From: Cinnamomum chago
Lineage: Eukaryota; Streptophyta; Magnoliopsida; Laurales; Lauraceae
Assembly: GCA_038049695.1 (NCBI GenBank)
Contig: CP142456.1
Location: 67,731,922 to 67,795,921, forward strand
DNA: 64,000 nt
Direction: 5' to 3'
The translations under genes and the position numbers were made by a program. How positions within the stretch are numbered: position 1 is the first letter of the stretch; each line of letters opens with the position of its first letter. Under the pieces are notes generated by a model. The model was not told the origin of the DNA and searched no databases. It saw nothing but the letters and a program-made list of their open reading frames with translations. Positions 12,201 to 19,666 of this stretch are shown here, piece after piece.

Positions 12201-14955
12201 GACGTATTTCGTCACCAAAATAAGGCGTCAATTTCATTTGCTTTGGTGCGAATTATTTTAGCTCATTAGAAATGAACATTTTTATCACAAAATATAATTT
12301 GTTTTTGTGACGAACGTAATTCGTCACTAATAAGGATAAGTTATGGAAGACGAAAATATTTAGTCACCAAAATAAGACGCCAATTTCATTTGCGTTGGCG
12401 CGAATTATTTTAGCTCATTGGAGAGGAACATTTTTGTCACAAAATATAATTTGTTCTTGCGACGAACGTAATTCGTCACTAATAAGGATAAGTTATGGAA
12501 GACGAAAATATTTCGGCCAACAAAATAAGGCGCCAATGTCATTCGCACTTGAGCCTATTCCTCTTTCACAAGTATTGCTTTAGAAAAGCCTTTAAAATGA
12601 CTAAAATGTCCCCCCCCCCCCCCTAAAATCCAACGCCCATTTTCCAAAACCCATTTCCCCCTTTGTCCCTTCATCTAACCCGATCTCTCTTTTCCGAAAC
12701 CCTTTTCTCCCTTTTCCAAAATCCTTTTCCAGAAGAGGAGAGAAGAACCCTTTTCCCCATTTTCCAAAACCCTTTTCCAGAAGAGAAGAGAAGAACACTT
12801 TTCCCCATTTTCCAAAACCCTTTTCCAACATCTCCCACCCATCGTCTCAGGCAGCAGCCCCATGGCCCATTGGCCCCCATCAATCATCATCACTCTCCAT
12901 CAACGCACGCAGTGCAGACCCATCCCTGATCAGTGATCCCTCTCATCTCTACTTCTCTCAGTCTCTCTCGCCCAGAACTCCCAGACGTAGCCACCATCAC
13001 CAATCACCATCATCTGCGCCCATCATCCTCCATCCGGGAGTCCGCCACCGCCAGGTACACCTACCTCTCTCAATCTCTGCTACTGTGAGAACTTGGTCCG
13101 GGCGGTACCCTTAACCACGGGGCATAGCGTGTCAACCACAAGCTTCAAACGGTAAGTCTCCATTATCCTGCATCGAAAATATCCAAATCCTGACCCTGGG
13201 CTTATAAGTCAAACTCCGTATTAACTTAGCATGAGGCCTTTTAAAACCGTGCGGCCCCGGAAATCGTAAGAACTCCGAAGTTAAGCGTGCTCAGGCGGGA
13301 GCAATACGAGGATGGGTGACCTCCTGGGAAGTCCTCGCACGTGCACGTGAGCCAAAGTGGACAATTTCATGCTGAACTAGGCGGGGCTGTGACAGTTGGT
13401 ATCAGAGCCGAGGACGACTCTATTTCTAGTGAGGGAGAATGTGAGAACTTGGTCCGGGCGGTACCCTTAACCACGGGGTGTAGCGTGTCAACTACGGGCT
13501 TCAAACGGTGAGTCTTCGTTAGCCCGCATCGGAAATATCTAAGTTCTAACCCTGAGCTTATAAGTCAAACCCCGTATTAACTTAGCATGAAGCCTTTTAA
13601 AATCGTGCAACCCCGGAAATCGTAAGAACTCCGAAGTTAAGCGTGCTCGGGCGGGAGCAGTACTAGGATGGGTGACCTTGAGTTAGGCGGAGTTGTGACA
13701 TCCTTTATAGTAAACGCGACAAAATTATTTCGTCTCTATTTCTTATATTTATGACAAAATATTTTTGTCTCTAATTCTTCCTTTAATGACAAAATATTTT
13801 GTCACTAATTACTTACAAGTATGTTCCCAATAGAGTGTATTAGAGACAAAAAAAATCGTCACAAATTTATCTTTTTCAATGACGAACTTTTTCGTCTCCA
13901 ATACCTTTTAGCGACAAAGCTTTGGCAACAAAACGGGTGACGAAAAATTTTCGTCTTAATTAGTTTCGGTGACGAAATATGCACATTTTGGGACAAATTT
14001 GTGTCGTCCTTAAACCCCAAATTTCTTGTAGTGAATTGTGTTATTCGAATTACCATTTTCTTTTGTTGAAAATGATTTCTTTGAGAAATGGGTCCAAAAA
14101 TACTGTCAACTACAATTTCACAGTATTTCAAGAAATAAAGATAGAAATCATATTATTAAACTCTGGCAGGAAGAGAAGATAAATAATAAAAACTCCCTTG
14201 CAAAAATTCCTAGTAGAATAGCAATAACTACAGATATATGAACTTTTAAATGAGATGATAGTTATCTTAACAAAGATGTAAAATGGTTTATTAATAAAGG
14301 AATAATTAGTTTTACCTGTCTTGAATGGCCACACAATGGCATTTGAATAAGTACAATTATTTTTGAAAAACTAGATGAATACAATATTAAAAAAATGTTA
14401 TATTTATAACTTTAGATAATGTCAGTAATAATATAGTAGCTATTGAACTAATGTATGCCAAAATATGTGCGTCAATCCCTCCTATCCAAGTGTGGGGAAC
14501 CACGGCTGTAAATGAATATTAGATTATTTCAATATTTGAAGTCTTTGATTCTAAATGACATGAGAATGTAATCTACTTTTGGATATGGAAAAAATTTGAA
14601 TTTGGATTCACTTTCACACATATAAGAACCATATATATGGGAGATGCTCCTATGAGAGATATCTCTCACCTTATATGAGAGATAGGGGTTGAGGCTCTCA
14701 CATTTAAGTTGTTGGCATTGGATATGGATATGAGGGCCCCTACCATATCTCTCATAATAAAGTAAGAGCATCTCTCATATGAGCATCTCCCTATATATAT
14801 AGGGAGATGCTCTTATGAGAACACCTCTCACCTTACTATACGAGATAAGGTGGGGGCCCTCACATTTTTATCAAATGCCAACAACTTAAATGTGAGGGCC
14901 CCCACATTTATCTCTCAATAATAAAGTGAGAGTGTCTCTCACAAGAGCACCTCCC

Positions 14956-14995
<40 letters not shown>

Positions 14996-16208
14996 TTTTT
15001 TTTTTTTTGACCCAAAGATCCAGAAAGAGGAATTCCTTTATGTCTTAAGGGCCTGCCTAGTTTGTGTTATATTCATATATGAGACTCTTCTTAGCTTTAG
15101 TCTTATATCAATTACTAGCCCCACTTAAATATTTAAAAAAGAGTTAAGCTCTTCTATCCACGTCTTATTTTTAATCCAAAATCGAAATCTGATACATCTT
15201 TTTTAATTGGGGGTCTGATCCAAATACAACATAGTTCCATGTTGGTCACATATCCAATCTGAGTGCCAAACCACTATAATTTCAACCCTACACAAGTAGT
15301 GTAACTTTTTTTTTTTTTTTTTTTTTTAACCTTTTATGGATATGAACGGTAGGAAGTTTATAATAATTAATCAAAAGATAATCTTTTCCCAAATAATTAA
15401 AAACACAAATTTATCTTTTCCAGATAATGAAAACTGAATACTTAATTCTGTGTGGTTCTAATTTTTCTCATCTCTTCCTGCAAAATATTTTTCTCTATGA
15501 AATGTGTCTTTAACTCATGAGGCTGATTGGGGTTTAGCTTCTAGTATCCTTTCAGCTAGGTGCCAAGTTGTTTTTTGTAGTCTTTTTGTGGGTTTATTCG
15601 AAGTTGTCCGCCTTTTCTCTTTTATTGATATTTTCATTCTACCGAAAAATAAATAAATAAATAAATCACGAAGCAGATTTGGGCTTTTGCAAGTAGATGA
15701 TTAAAATTAATAATTCCCGGAACAAACACTTTTGAGTTAATTAGAACTTAAAAGCAGCAGAAATTAAGCAAGTGGAATCGTACCAGGTTTCCATGAAGAC
15801 CTTGTCATGGTTCATAACCAAGAAGGGAGCAATAGAGAACCCATCTCCATTCTTTGTGAGGAACTTACATACGGGTGTCAGACCATAGAGTCTTTCTATG
15901 CGGCCATCTTCACCTGTGACGAGAGAGCAGGTGAGGATGGAATAGCTGGCCAGGAGCCCTAGTATGCGATCGAGCATAGTGGGTGCATCTGGGTTGTGTG
16001 TTGGGAGCTGAGAGGCCATCTGGGTCGTTGAGAGATGGGCCCCTGGGCCAGCCCTGGCCATGATCTCGAGAAGATCAAGTTCTATGGCAGCTTTCAAGGC
16101 CATGGGGACGACCGATGCACTTGCCAGCTGCATGGCAAACATGCAATCTGTATCTTCTTCTTCATGGTTGGAGGTTTTAGTGTGGTGATGGTTGGGTGTT
16201 GAAGCCAT
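1970..16208 (-). CDS. COMT-like: Caffeic acid/catechol O-methyltransferase (COMT family), copy 1, four exons
   Basis: SAM-dependent O-methyltransferase of the plant class II (COMT) family. These are cytosolic dimers that methylate catechol-type hydroxyls of phenylpropanoids or related phenolics. CDS = complement(1970..2272, 4167..4231, 4317..4627, 15784..16208), 1104 nt, 367 residues, the usual family length. All junctions are GT-AG and in phase. SAM motif I DVGGGVGA is at residues 208-215. The usual SAM ligands D233, D253 and K267 are present, as are catalytic H271 (HDWSD) and partner glutamates E299 and E331. The pocket asparagine lies in VMNHDK near the end of exon 1. The first ATG (MASTP) follows a TATA box by about 60 bp, and no in-frame ATG lies upstream. 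A/T-rich AATAAA-like motifs near 1775-1795 could end the transcript. Intron 1 is about 11.2 kb and full of transposons. The substrate cannot be read from sequence; a COMT or a related alkaloid/flavonoid OMT is possible. Confidence 0.9.
2840..3110. repeat. Purine-rich low-complexity tract in COMT intron 3
   Basis: The plus strand is dominated by GGGAGAG-type words. The minus-strand open frames here are only Pro/Ser/Leu-rich translations of this tract. Equivalent sequence lies at about 52600-52860 in copy 2. Confidence 0.7.
3587..3760 (+). repeat. tRNA-derived SINE-like unit in intron 3 (copy 1)
   Basis: An A-box-like TGGTAGCTCCATAAGG near 3592 is followed by a B-box-like TTCGAGTCAC at 3651. 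They are spaced as in a tRNA-type Pol III promoter, with non-tRNA sequence after them. Between them is TGGTATCAGAGC (3624-3635), which is also the initiator-tRNA primer-binding motif of plant copia elements. No LTRs flank it, so I favour a SINE-like origin. The copy 2 version keeps a better A box and B box. Confidence 0.4.
4167..4231 (-). CDS. COMT-like: COMT-like copy 1, exon 3 (65 bp)
   Basis: A short exon encoding [21 protein letters not shown], i.e. residues G246-K267 with SAM ligands D253 and K267. It lies only 85 bp from exon 2. Acceptor ACTAG, donor GTGAGA. Confidence 0.9.
4317..4627 (-). CDS. COMT-like: COMT-like copy 1, exon 2
   Basis: Encodes residues 142-246, from [11 protein letters not shown] through SAM motif I to [14 protein letters not shown]. 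The acceptor is TCTAG and the donor GTAGGA. The last G is shared with exon 3. Confidence 0.93.
5708..5826. mobile_element. Hairpin MITE, ~119 bp (copy 1)
   Basis: Almost the whole element is two inverted arms. AGAGAAATTCTAT at the left pairs with the end reading AGAATTTCTCT, and the CTAAGC / GCTTAG and CACTCAC / GTGGGTG segments pair further in. Its partner is at 55498-55617 in copy 2. Confidence 0.75.
5830..6866. repeat. Degenerate element rich in ATCCGATCC words
   Basis: Both ends carry many copies of CAATCCGATCC, or the reverse complement GGATCGGATTGG, arranged as long imperfect inverted repeats that end near GGTGCA and TGTACACCCC. The centre (about 6038-6385) holds a second insertion that opens CTTGTTTGGCA and closes AAACAGACCC, a typical MITE end pattern. 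A poly(A) run of about 40 bases lies at 6194-6231. The partner is about 55623-56612, where the poly(A) run is only a few bases. Confidence 0.5.
7630..8060. repeat. Cluster of CATATGGGAAA-type palindromic words (copy 1)
   Basis: Repeated variants of TTTTCCCATA and TATGGGAAAA occur in both orientations every 20-40 bp, for example CCCCATATGGGGAAAA near 7981. A smaller cluster lies at 4840-4930. Open frames through the tract are short and change between copies, so I do not call a gene. The partner is 57360-57800. Confidence 0.5.
8921..10319. mobile_element. Non-autonomous hAT element, 1.4 kb
   Basis: Terminal inverted repeats TAGAGATGTCAAATGGG and CCCGTTTGACATCTCTA are flanked by the exact 8-bp target duplication GGTGAGAT (8913-8920 and 10320-10327). 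The subterminal 200 bp at each end are GC-rich with many CGGCCCG / CGGGCC words. The 0.95-kb centre has no transposase. Copy 2 at about 58630 has the uninterrupted target, so insertion followed the block duplication. Confidence 0.93.
11930..12545. repeat. ~150-bp tandem array in the CACTA subterminal region, four copies
   Basis: The marker GGATAAGTTATGGAAGACG recurs at 12034, 12186, 12334 and 12486, giving periods of 152, 148 and 152 bp. Each unit carries several GACGAA / TTCGTC motifs and a GCGCCAAT-like segment. Confidence 0.9.
12600..13083 (+). other. Possible captured gene 5' fragment inside the CACTA element
   Basis: After a C14 run, a pyrimidine-rich segment with a 58-bp repeat of CCATTTTCCAAAACCCTTTTCC leads into GC-richer sequence that resembles a 5' UTR or first exon. 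It ends CCGCCAG followed by GTACAC, a plausible splice donor. No product can be recognised. It could equally be element-specific sequence. Confidence 0.3.
13254..13347 (+). other. 5S-rRNA-like segment in LTR1
   Basis: Matches the 3' two thirds of plant 5S rRNA, including A-box (AGTTAAGCGTGCT) and C-box (GATGGGTGACCTCCTGGGAA) regions. It lies inside the TRIM LTR and lacks a normal 5S 5' end, so it is not an rRNA gene. Confidence 0.8.
13611..13679 (+). other. Truncated 5S-rRNA-like segment in LTR2
   Basis: Same segment as in LTR1, but it stops right after GGATGGGTGACC; the CTCCTGGGAAGTCC part is deleted. Upstream it is slightly closer to plant 5S (AGTACTAGGATGG) than LTR1. Confidence 0.75.
14639..14792. 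mobile_element. MITE, ~154 bp, first of an adjacent pair
   Basis: Inverted ends GGGAGATGCTCCTATGAGA and TCTCATATGAGCATCTCCC, flanked by TATATA sequence. An internal GAGGGCCCC and CTCTCATAATAAAG are shared with the next MITE. Confidence 0.8.
14803..14955. mobile_element. MITE, ~153 bp, second of an adjacent pair
   Basis: Ends GGGAGATGCTCTTATGAGA and TCTCACAAGAGCACCTCCC. Same family and orientation as the preceding MITE and separated from it by ten bases of TA repeat. A (TA)n(TG)n microsatellite follows at 14956-14997. Confidence 0.8.
15000..15783. other. Rest of COMT intron 1, unassigned
   Basis: AT-rich intron sequence with two poly(T) runs (about 14995 and 15309). No element ends or coding signal recognised. 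Confidence 0.5.
15784..16208 (-). CDS. COMT-like: COMT-like copy 1, exon 1
   Basis: Encodes residues 1-141 plus two bases of W142: the N-terminal dimerisation half, including the LDLLEIM and [10 protein letters not shown] regions. The exon ends ACCTG before donor GTACG. This is the only exon with no partner in the second block. Confidence 0.9.
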
Positions 16209-16268
16209 TGCCTTGGCAGTTAGCTGCAGACTGCAGAGCAAATGGGATGAAAAGAGATCCTCTGCAGC

Positions 16269-16277
16269 TTATATGGG
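16269..16277 (-). promoter_or_regulatory. Putative TATA box of COMT-like copy 1
   Basis: Read on the minus strand, CCCATATAAG lies about 60 bp upstream of the ATG. That would place transcription start near 16240 and give a short leader. Confidence 0.5.
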
Positions 16278-16925
16278 ACACCCTCTCTCCAATGACATGT
16301 AAAGGTGAGTCAATAAAGTTGAACTCAAAATAACTCAGCCTGTTTCTTTGGCTGTGTGTTCTCAAAATTCATGTCCGGATAATTTAAGATTCTTCAAATG
16401 GTGTGGCCCATTTAGAAATCTAAATTAGCCTGGTCATCTAGTACTTAAAATGATGATGACTCAAAAGGCTACTTGTGACTTTTTAAATGAGTTGAAAGGA
16501 TTGAAATTCAAAATTTGAGCCAAAGAAACATGGCATTTGAAATGCCAAAGAAGCACCCAACATATTAATTAATTCCAAAATTCCCCAATAAGGACAATTC
16601 ATATTGGGAACTCTCCTAAAAGAAACATGCAGAAAGATAAAACACTCAACTCGCATGTGATCATATCTTGAGTTCTATCCTAAGAAGAGTTTTTCCCATT
16701 TCAAAGTTTACACTAATATATAAAAGTTCGGTCAATTGCAATATGGTTACTTTCATTTTAATGCCATTAGAAAGATGTTTCCAAATACTACCTTGGAGAG
16801 CTGACTCGTGCTGAGTCCAGCCCTGCGTTAAAATCACACTTAGAGAAGAAAGGATACGTGGCCAAACACCTTCCACACTCACTGCTTCTAATGTAATGCC
16901 TTGCTTCTTGATGGGTTGGTGAAGT
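16278..16925. other. COMT upstream region, unassigned
   Basis: About 650 bp between the COMT TATA box and the copia LTR. It presumably holds the promoter, but I recognise no specific regulatory site with confidence. Confidence 0.4.
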
Positions 16926-17262
16926 TTGATGTAGACTTTATTTAATTATAGGGGTTTATCTATAATATGTCGGTTTAATCTGGACCATCTATTATAAGGT
17001 CAGATCCGACAATTGTGAGTGTCTAGAGGTTTAGGGCTTCATATATTTATACTGGGTGGTGAGAGCACTGTAATTAAGGGTGAAATTGAGAGAGAACAAG
17101 AGAGACAGCGAGTGCTTGTACTCTTGTGAGAATCTCCAATAATGGTGAACGGCGTGAATCTCTCGTAGACGTAAGCAATCTTGCCTAACCACGTAAATCC
17201 GTATCTCGTGGATTGATTATTTGATTGTCTCATAGATCGTGCGTGTGTTTCCGATCCAAACA
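16926..17262 (+). repeat. 5' LTR of the truncated copia element
   Basis: Placed upstream of the primer-binding site. It ends in CA, and a TATA-like ATATATTTATA near 17041 would be the LTR promoter. The left edge is not fixed. Confidence 0.5.
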
Positions 17263-18223
17263 ACTGGTATTAGAGCTAGAGCCAAGGATTTTCCTATGGC
17301 TTGGCGTCGCGTGTGATCACGATCAAGATTGGGTTTGATCCCAAAGAAGAGATCATCTAGATCTCTTAATTTCGCCACACAGTAGATCGACGGAAGAGAA
17401 CCCATTGCAGAAACCAGGTCTGATCTGGTTTGGTTGATCTGCAGAGGAATAATCGCAAAGAGACACGTACAATCAGAGAATCAGAAAATCAGATTAGGCC
17501 ACAGTCGTCTATTACTGAAGATCGGACGATCTCTAGTGGGCCACGATAGCAGAAGACTGATCAGAGAAGGACTCGTCGCTTCTCATCATCGGAACCAGAG
17601 AAGACAGAGATGACTGGACTCGTCGCCATCGGAGCAGGAGTAGTAGAGAATCCATAACCGCCATCCACATCGCTACCCACTTGCCGTGATCAAGGAAGAC
17701 CGCCGCAGCTGTCACCAATTTCTCTTTGTCGCCGCCGTCCACCCTCCCCGCATCGTGGGAGAAGACAACCGAAGGAAAGAGGATGGGCAACGTCCTCTGC
17801 TCTATTGCATAGAAGAGTTTTCAAAGGGAAGAAGAAGACGACCAAGTTAGGTCAGTTTACAGGCCAGGTCAAGTTCAGGTCAGGTCCAGTTCGACCCATT
17901 TCAGCAGAAGCCCAGATTCAGGGTCCTTGCAAGTCAAGTTGGGTTAGTCTAGGTCGGACCGACCCTAGCTCCAGAAACCCAGCAGCAGAAGCACCCAAAC
18001 ACTAACGTCATTTGTACGGTCAACATAGGTTTGACCGTTTGAATGGCCAGATTTGATTCTTGATTTCTGAAGCCATCCGGACTCAGAATTGCACTCCGTT
18101 CTTTTTTTTTTTTTTTTTTTTTGGATTCGTATCGACGAGATCTACAAGGTAGACAGCACCGATTGATAGTTTGACAGGCGGAGAAATTCATCAAGTAGAT
18201 TGAGCTTGGTTTGAGTGTGAGCC

Positions 18224-19666
18224 ATGATGGATGACATGAAGCTCACAATTGAGAAGTTTAATGGCACAAACTTCGCGTACTGGAAGACACAGATTGAGAA
18301 TCTCCTCTACCAGAAGAATTTTTACTTACCGCTTGGGGGAAAAAACCAAGAAACCTACAACAATGTCAGATGCAGAATGAGAGGTACTTGACAGGAAAGC
18401 CTTAAGTACAGTTCGTCTCTCTCTATTAAAGTCTGTTACATTCAATATATCAAAGGAGAAAGCCACTAAAGATGTTATGGATACTCTATCACGAATGTAT
18501 GAAAAACCTTCTGCCTCAAATAAAGTTTTCTTGATGAGAAAGTTGTTTAACATTAAGATGGCTGAAGGTGGGGCTGTTGCTAAACACCTGAACGAGTTTA
18601 ACACGGTCATGAGCCAGTTATTCTAGGTTAACGTACAATTCGAAAAATGAAATTTGGACTTTGTTGGTTTTATCTTCTTTACTAAACAACTGGAATGGTA
18701 TGGTTACATCACTAAGTAATTCTTCAGGATCGACCAAACTGAAATTTGATGATGTTGTGAGTACTATCCTCGATGAGGAAATTCGCAGGAAACCTTCAAG
18801 TGAATTATCAGGAAGTGCATTGAATGTGGAAAACAGAGGAAGATCATCTGAGAGAGAGCAAAGCCATAAAAGATCAAAATCAAGGAGCAAGTCAAGATCG
18901 TCAAAAGATAAGATCGAGTGCTGGAATTGTGGCAAGAAAGGACATTTGAAAAAGGACTGCAGAGATCCACCAAAGAAAAACAAGCAAAAGAACGATAATA
19001 ATGACAATGAAGTTTCCGCAAATGTCTCAGGCGATACTGTTCGAGATGCTTTAATTCTTGCTTTTCATTATAAATCTTAATATTGGGTTATAGATTCTGG
19101 TGCTTCCTTTCATGCTACTGCACATAAAGAATATCTCAAAAATTATGTACAAGGTGACTTTGGTAAAGTTTATCTTGGTGATAATGAATCTTGTGACATA
19201 ATTGGTTAGGGAGATGTTCAGGTTAAATTGCCAAACGGCAGTATATGGCAATTGAATGATGTCAGTCATGTACCCAGCCTGAAGAAAAACATCATATCTG
19301 TTGGTTTGCTTGCTAGCTCTGGTCATGTAACTGTTTTTGCAGATGATTTCTTGAAAGTTACAAAAGACCAAAGGGAGCATGGTTGTTGCTCGCGGTAAGA
19401 AAAAATGAACTCTTTACTTGACTAACAGCTCTACAAGTTTTATAGCAATTGCAGATAAAGGCATTGACTCAAACACATGGCACTATAGACTTGGACACAT
19501 GAGTGAGAAAGGGATGAAGATTCTTCATTTTAAAAGTAAGCTGGAAGGACTCAAGTCCTTGGACTTAGAGTTCTGTGAAGACTGTGTTTTTGGAAAGTAG
19601 AAGAAAGTTACTTTCTCTAAAATAGGCAAGCCACCAAAGTCAGAAAGGTTGGAACTATGATGTGAT
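18224..19666 (+). pseudogene. Copia gag-protease-integrase remnant
   Basis: Starts MMDDMKLTIEKFNGTNFAYW, the copia gag N-terminus, then meets a TGA. The same frame family continues with EKPSASNKVFLMRKLFN and MAEGGAVAKHLNEFN. The CCHC knuckle CWNCGKKGHLKKDC is at about 18919-18960. The aspartic protease motif WVIDSGASFHAT starts near 19084. The GAG-pre-integrase segment with WHYRLGHMSEKG and CEDCVFGK is at about 19480-19600. Several in-frame stops and shifts make it non-functional. The homology ends at SERLEL, before the integrase catalytic core. Confidence 0.85.

Larger units (their letters stand above)
13084..13700 (+). mobile_element. Cassandra-like TRIM with 5S-rRNA-derived LTRs
   Basis: Two direct repeats start TGTGAGAACTTGGTCC and end TGTGACA: LTR1 13084-13394 and LTR2 13440-13700. 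Between them are a primer-binding site TTGGTATCAGAGCC directly after LTR1 and a purine-rich GTGAGGGAGAA before LTR2. There is no coding capacity. Each LTR has a 5S-rRNA-like segment: AGAACTCCGAAGTTAAGCG and GGATGGGTGACC match plant 5S and its internal Pol III promoter. LTR2 lost about 50 bp including the end of the 5S part. No target duplication is visible. Confidence 0.85.
11768..14033. mobile_element. Non-autonomous CACTA element, 2.27 kb
   Basis: It begins CACTACAAGAAAT and ends ATTTCTTGTAGTG, the CACTA-superfamily terminal repeat, with 3-bp target duplication AAT on both sides (11765-11767, 14034-14036). The subterminal regions are dense in GACGAA / TTCGTC words. Copy 2 at about 60236-60240 has the empty target. 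No transposase is seen. Inside are a 150-bp tandem array, a possible captured gene piece and a TRIM element. Confidence 0.93.
262..14466. repeat. Segmental duplication, copy 1
   Basis: Nearly colinear, same-orientation match to 50013-60672. It includes COMT exons 2-4, the sequence downstream of COMT and a large part of intron 1. Copy 1 is about 3.5 kb longer. That excess is almost fully explained by a 1.4-kb hAT insertion (8921-10319) and a 2.27-kb CACTA insertion (11768-14033), both missing from copy 2. Similarity stops near 14466, inside the older hAT element. By eye the identity is high, with scattered substitutions and homopolymer length changes. Confidence 0.95.
10903..14466 (+). mobile_element. 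Older hAT element in COMT intron 1, copy 1 (3' end lost)
   Basis: The left end follows GTTGGGGT at 10895-10902, the same 8-mer that flanks both ends of the full element in copy 2. It contains the decayed transposase and is interrupted by the CACTA element at 11768-14033. The 3' third present in copy 2 is missing here. Confidence 0.8.
11319..14466 (+). pseudogene. hAT transposase pseudogene (copy 1), split by a CACTA insertion
   Basis: The reading opens [13 protein letters not shown], hits a stop after a short acidic stretch, then continues in another frame with a BED-type zinc finger. The finger is [10 protein letters not shown]...HLIRHRQNC, and its Cys/His ligands are intact in this copy. 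After the CACTA insertion the coding similarity resumes at about 14037 with [16 protein letters not shown] and RIAITTDI, the start of the RNase-H-like catalytic domain. It ends at the block boundary. Multiple stops and the insertion exclude function. Family membership comes from the BED finger plus the TTDI.TS region typical of plant hAT transposases. Confidence 0.8.
16926..19666 (+). mobile_element. Truncated Ty1-copia retrotransposon
   Basis: A 5' LTR-like stretch ends CCAAACA at 17262, followed by a degenerate primer-binding site TGGTATTAGAGCT (17265-17277), an untranslated leader and gag-pro-partial int. It breaks off at about 19666, where unrelated LTR-like sequence begins; reverse transcriptase, RNase H and the 3' LTR are absent. 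The 5' LTR edge is uncertain (near 16926-16940) because there is no partner LTR. Confidence 0.75.

Noticed and set aside
13254-13347. Functional 5S rRNA gene
   Set aside because: The 5' third of 5S is missing and the segment lies inside a TRIM LTR with a primer-binding site right after it.
16209-16241. Upstream in-frame start for COMT ([11 protein letters not shown]...)
   Set aside because: That codon is TTG, not ATG; the first ATG is at 16208, as in the family.
18618-19007. 129-codon minus-strand open frame
   Set aside because: Antisense shadow of the copia gag and zinc-knuckle region.
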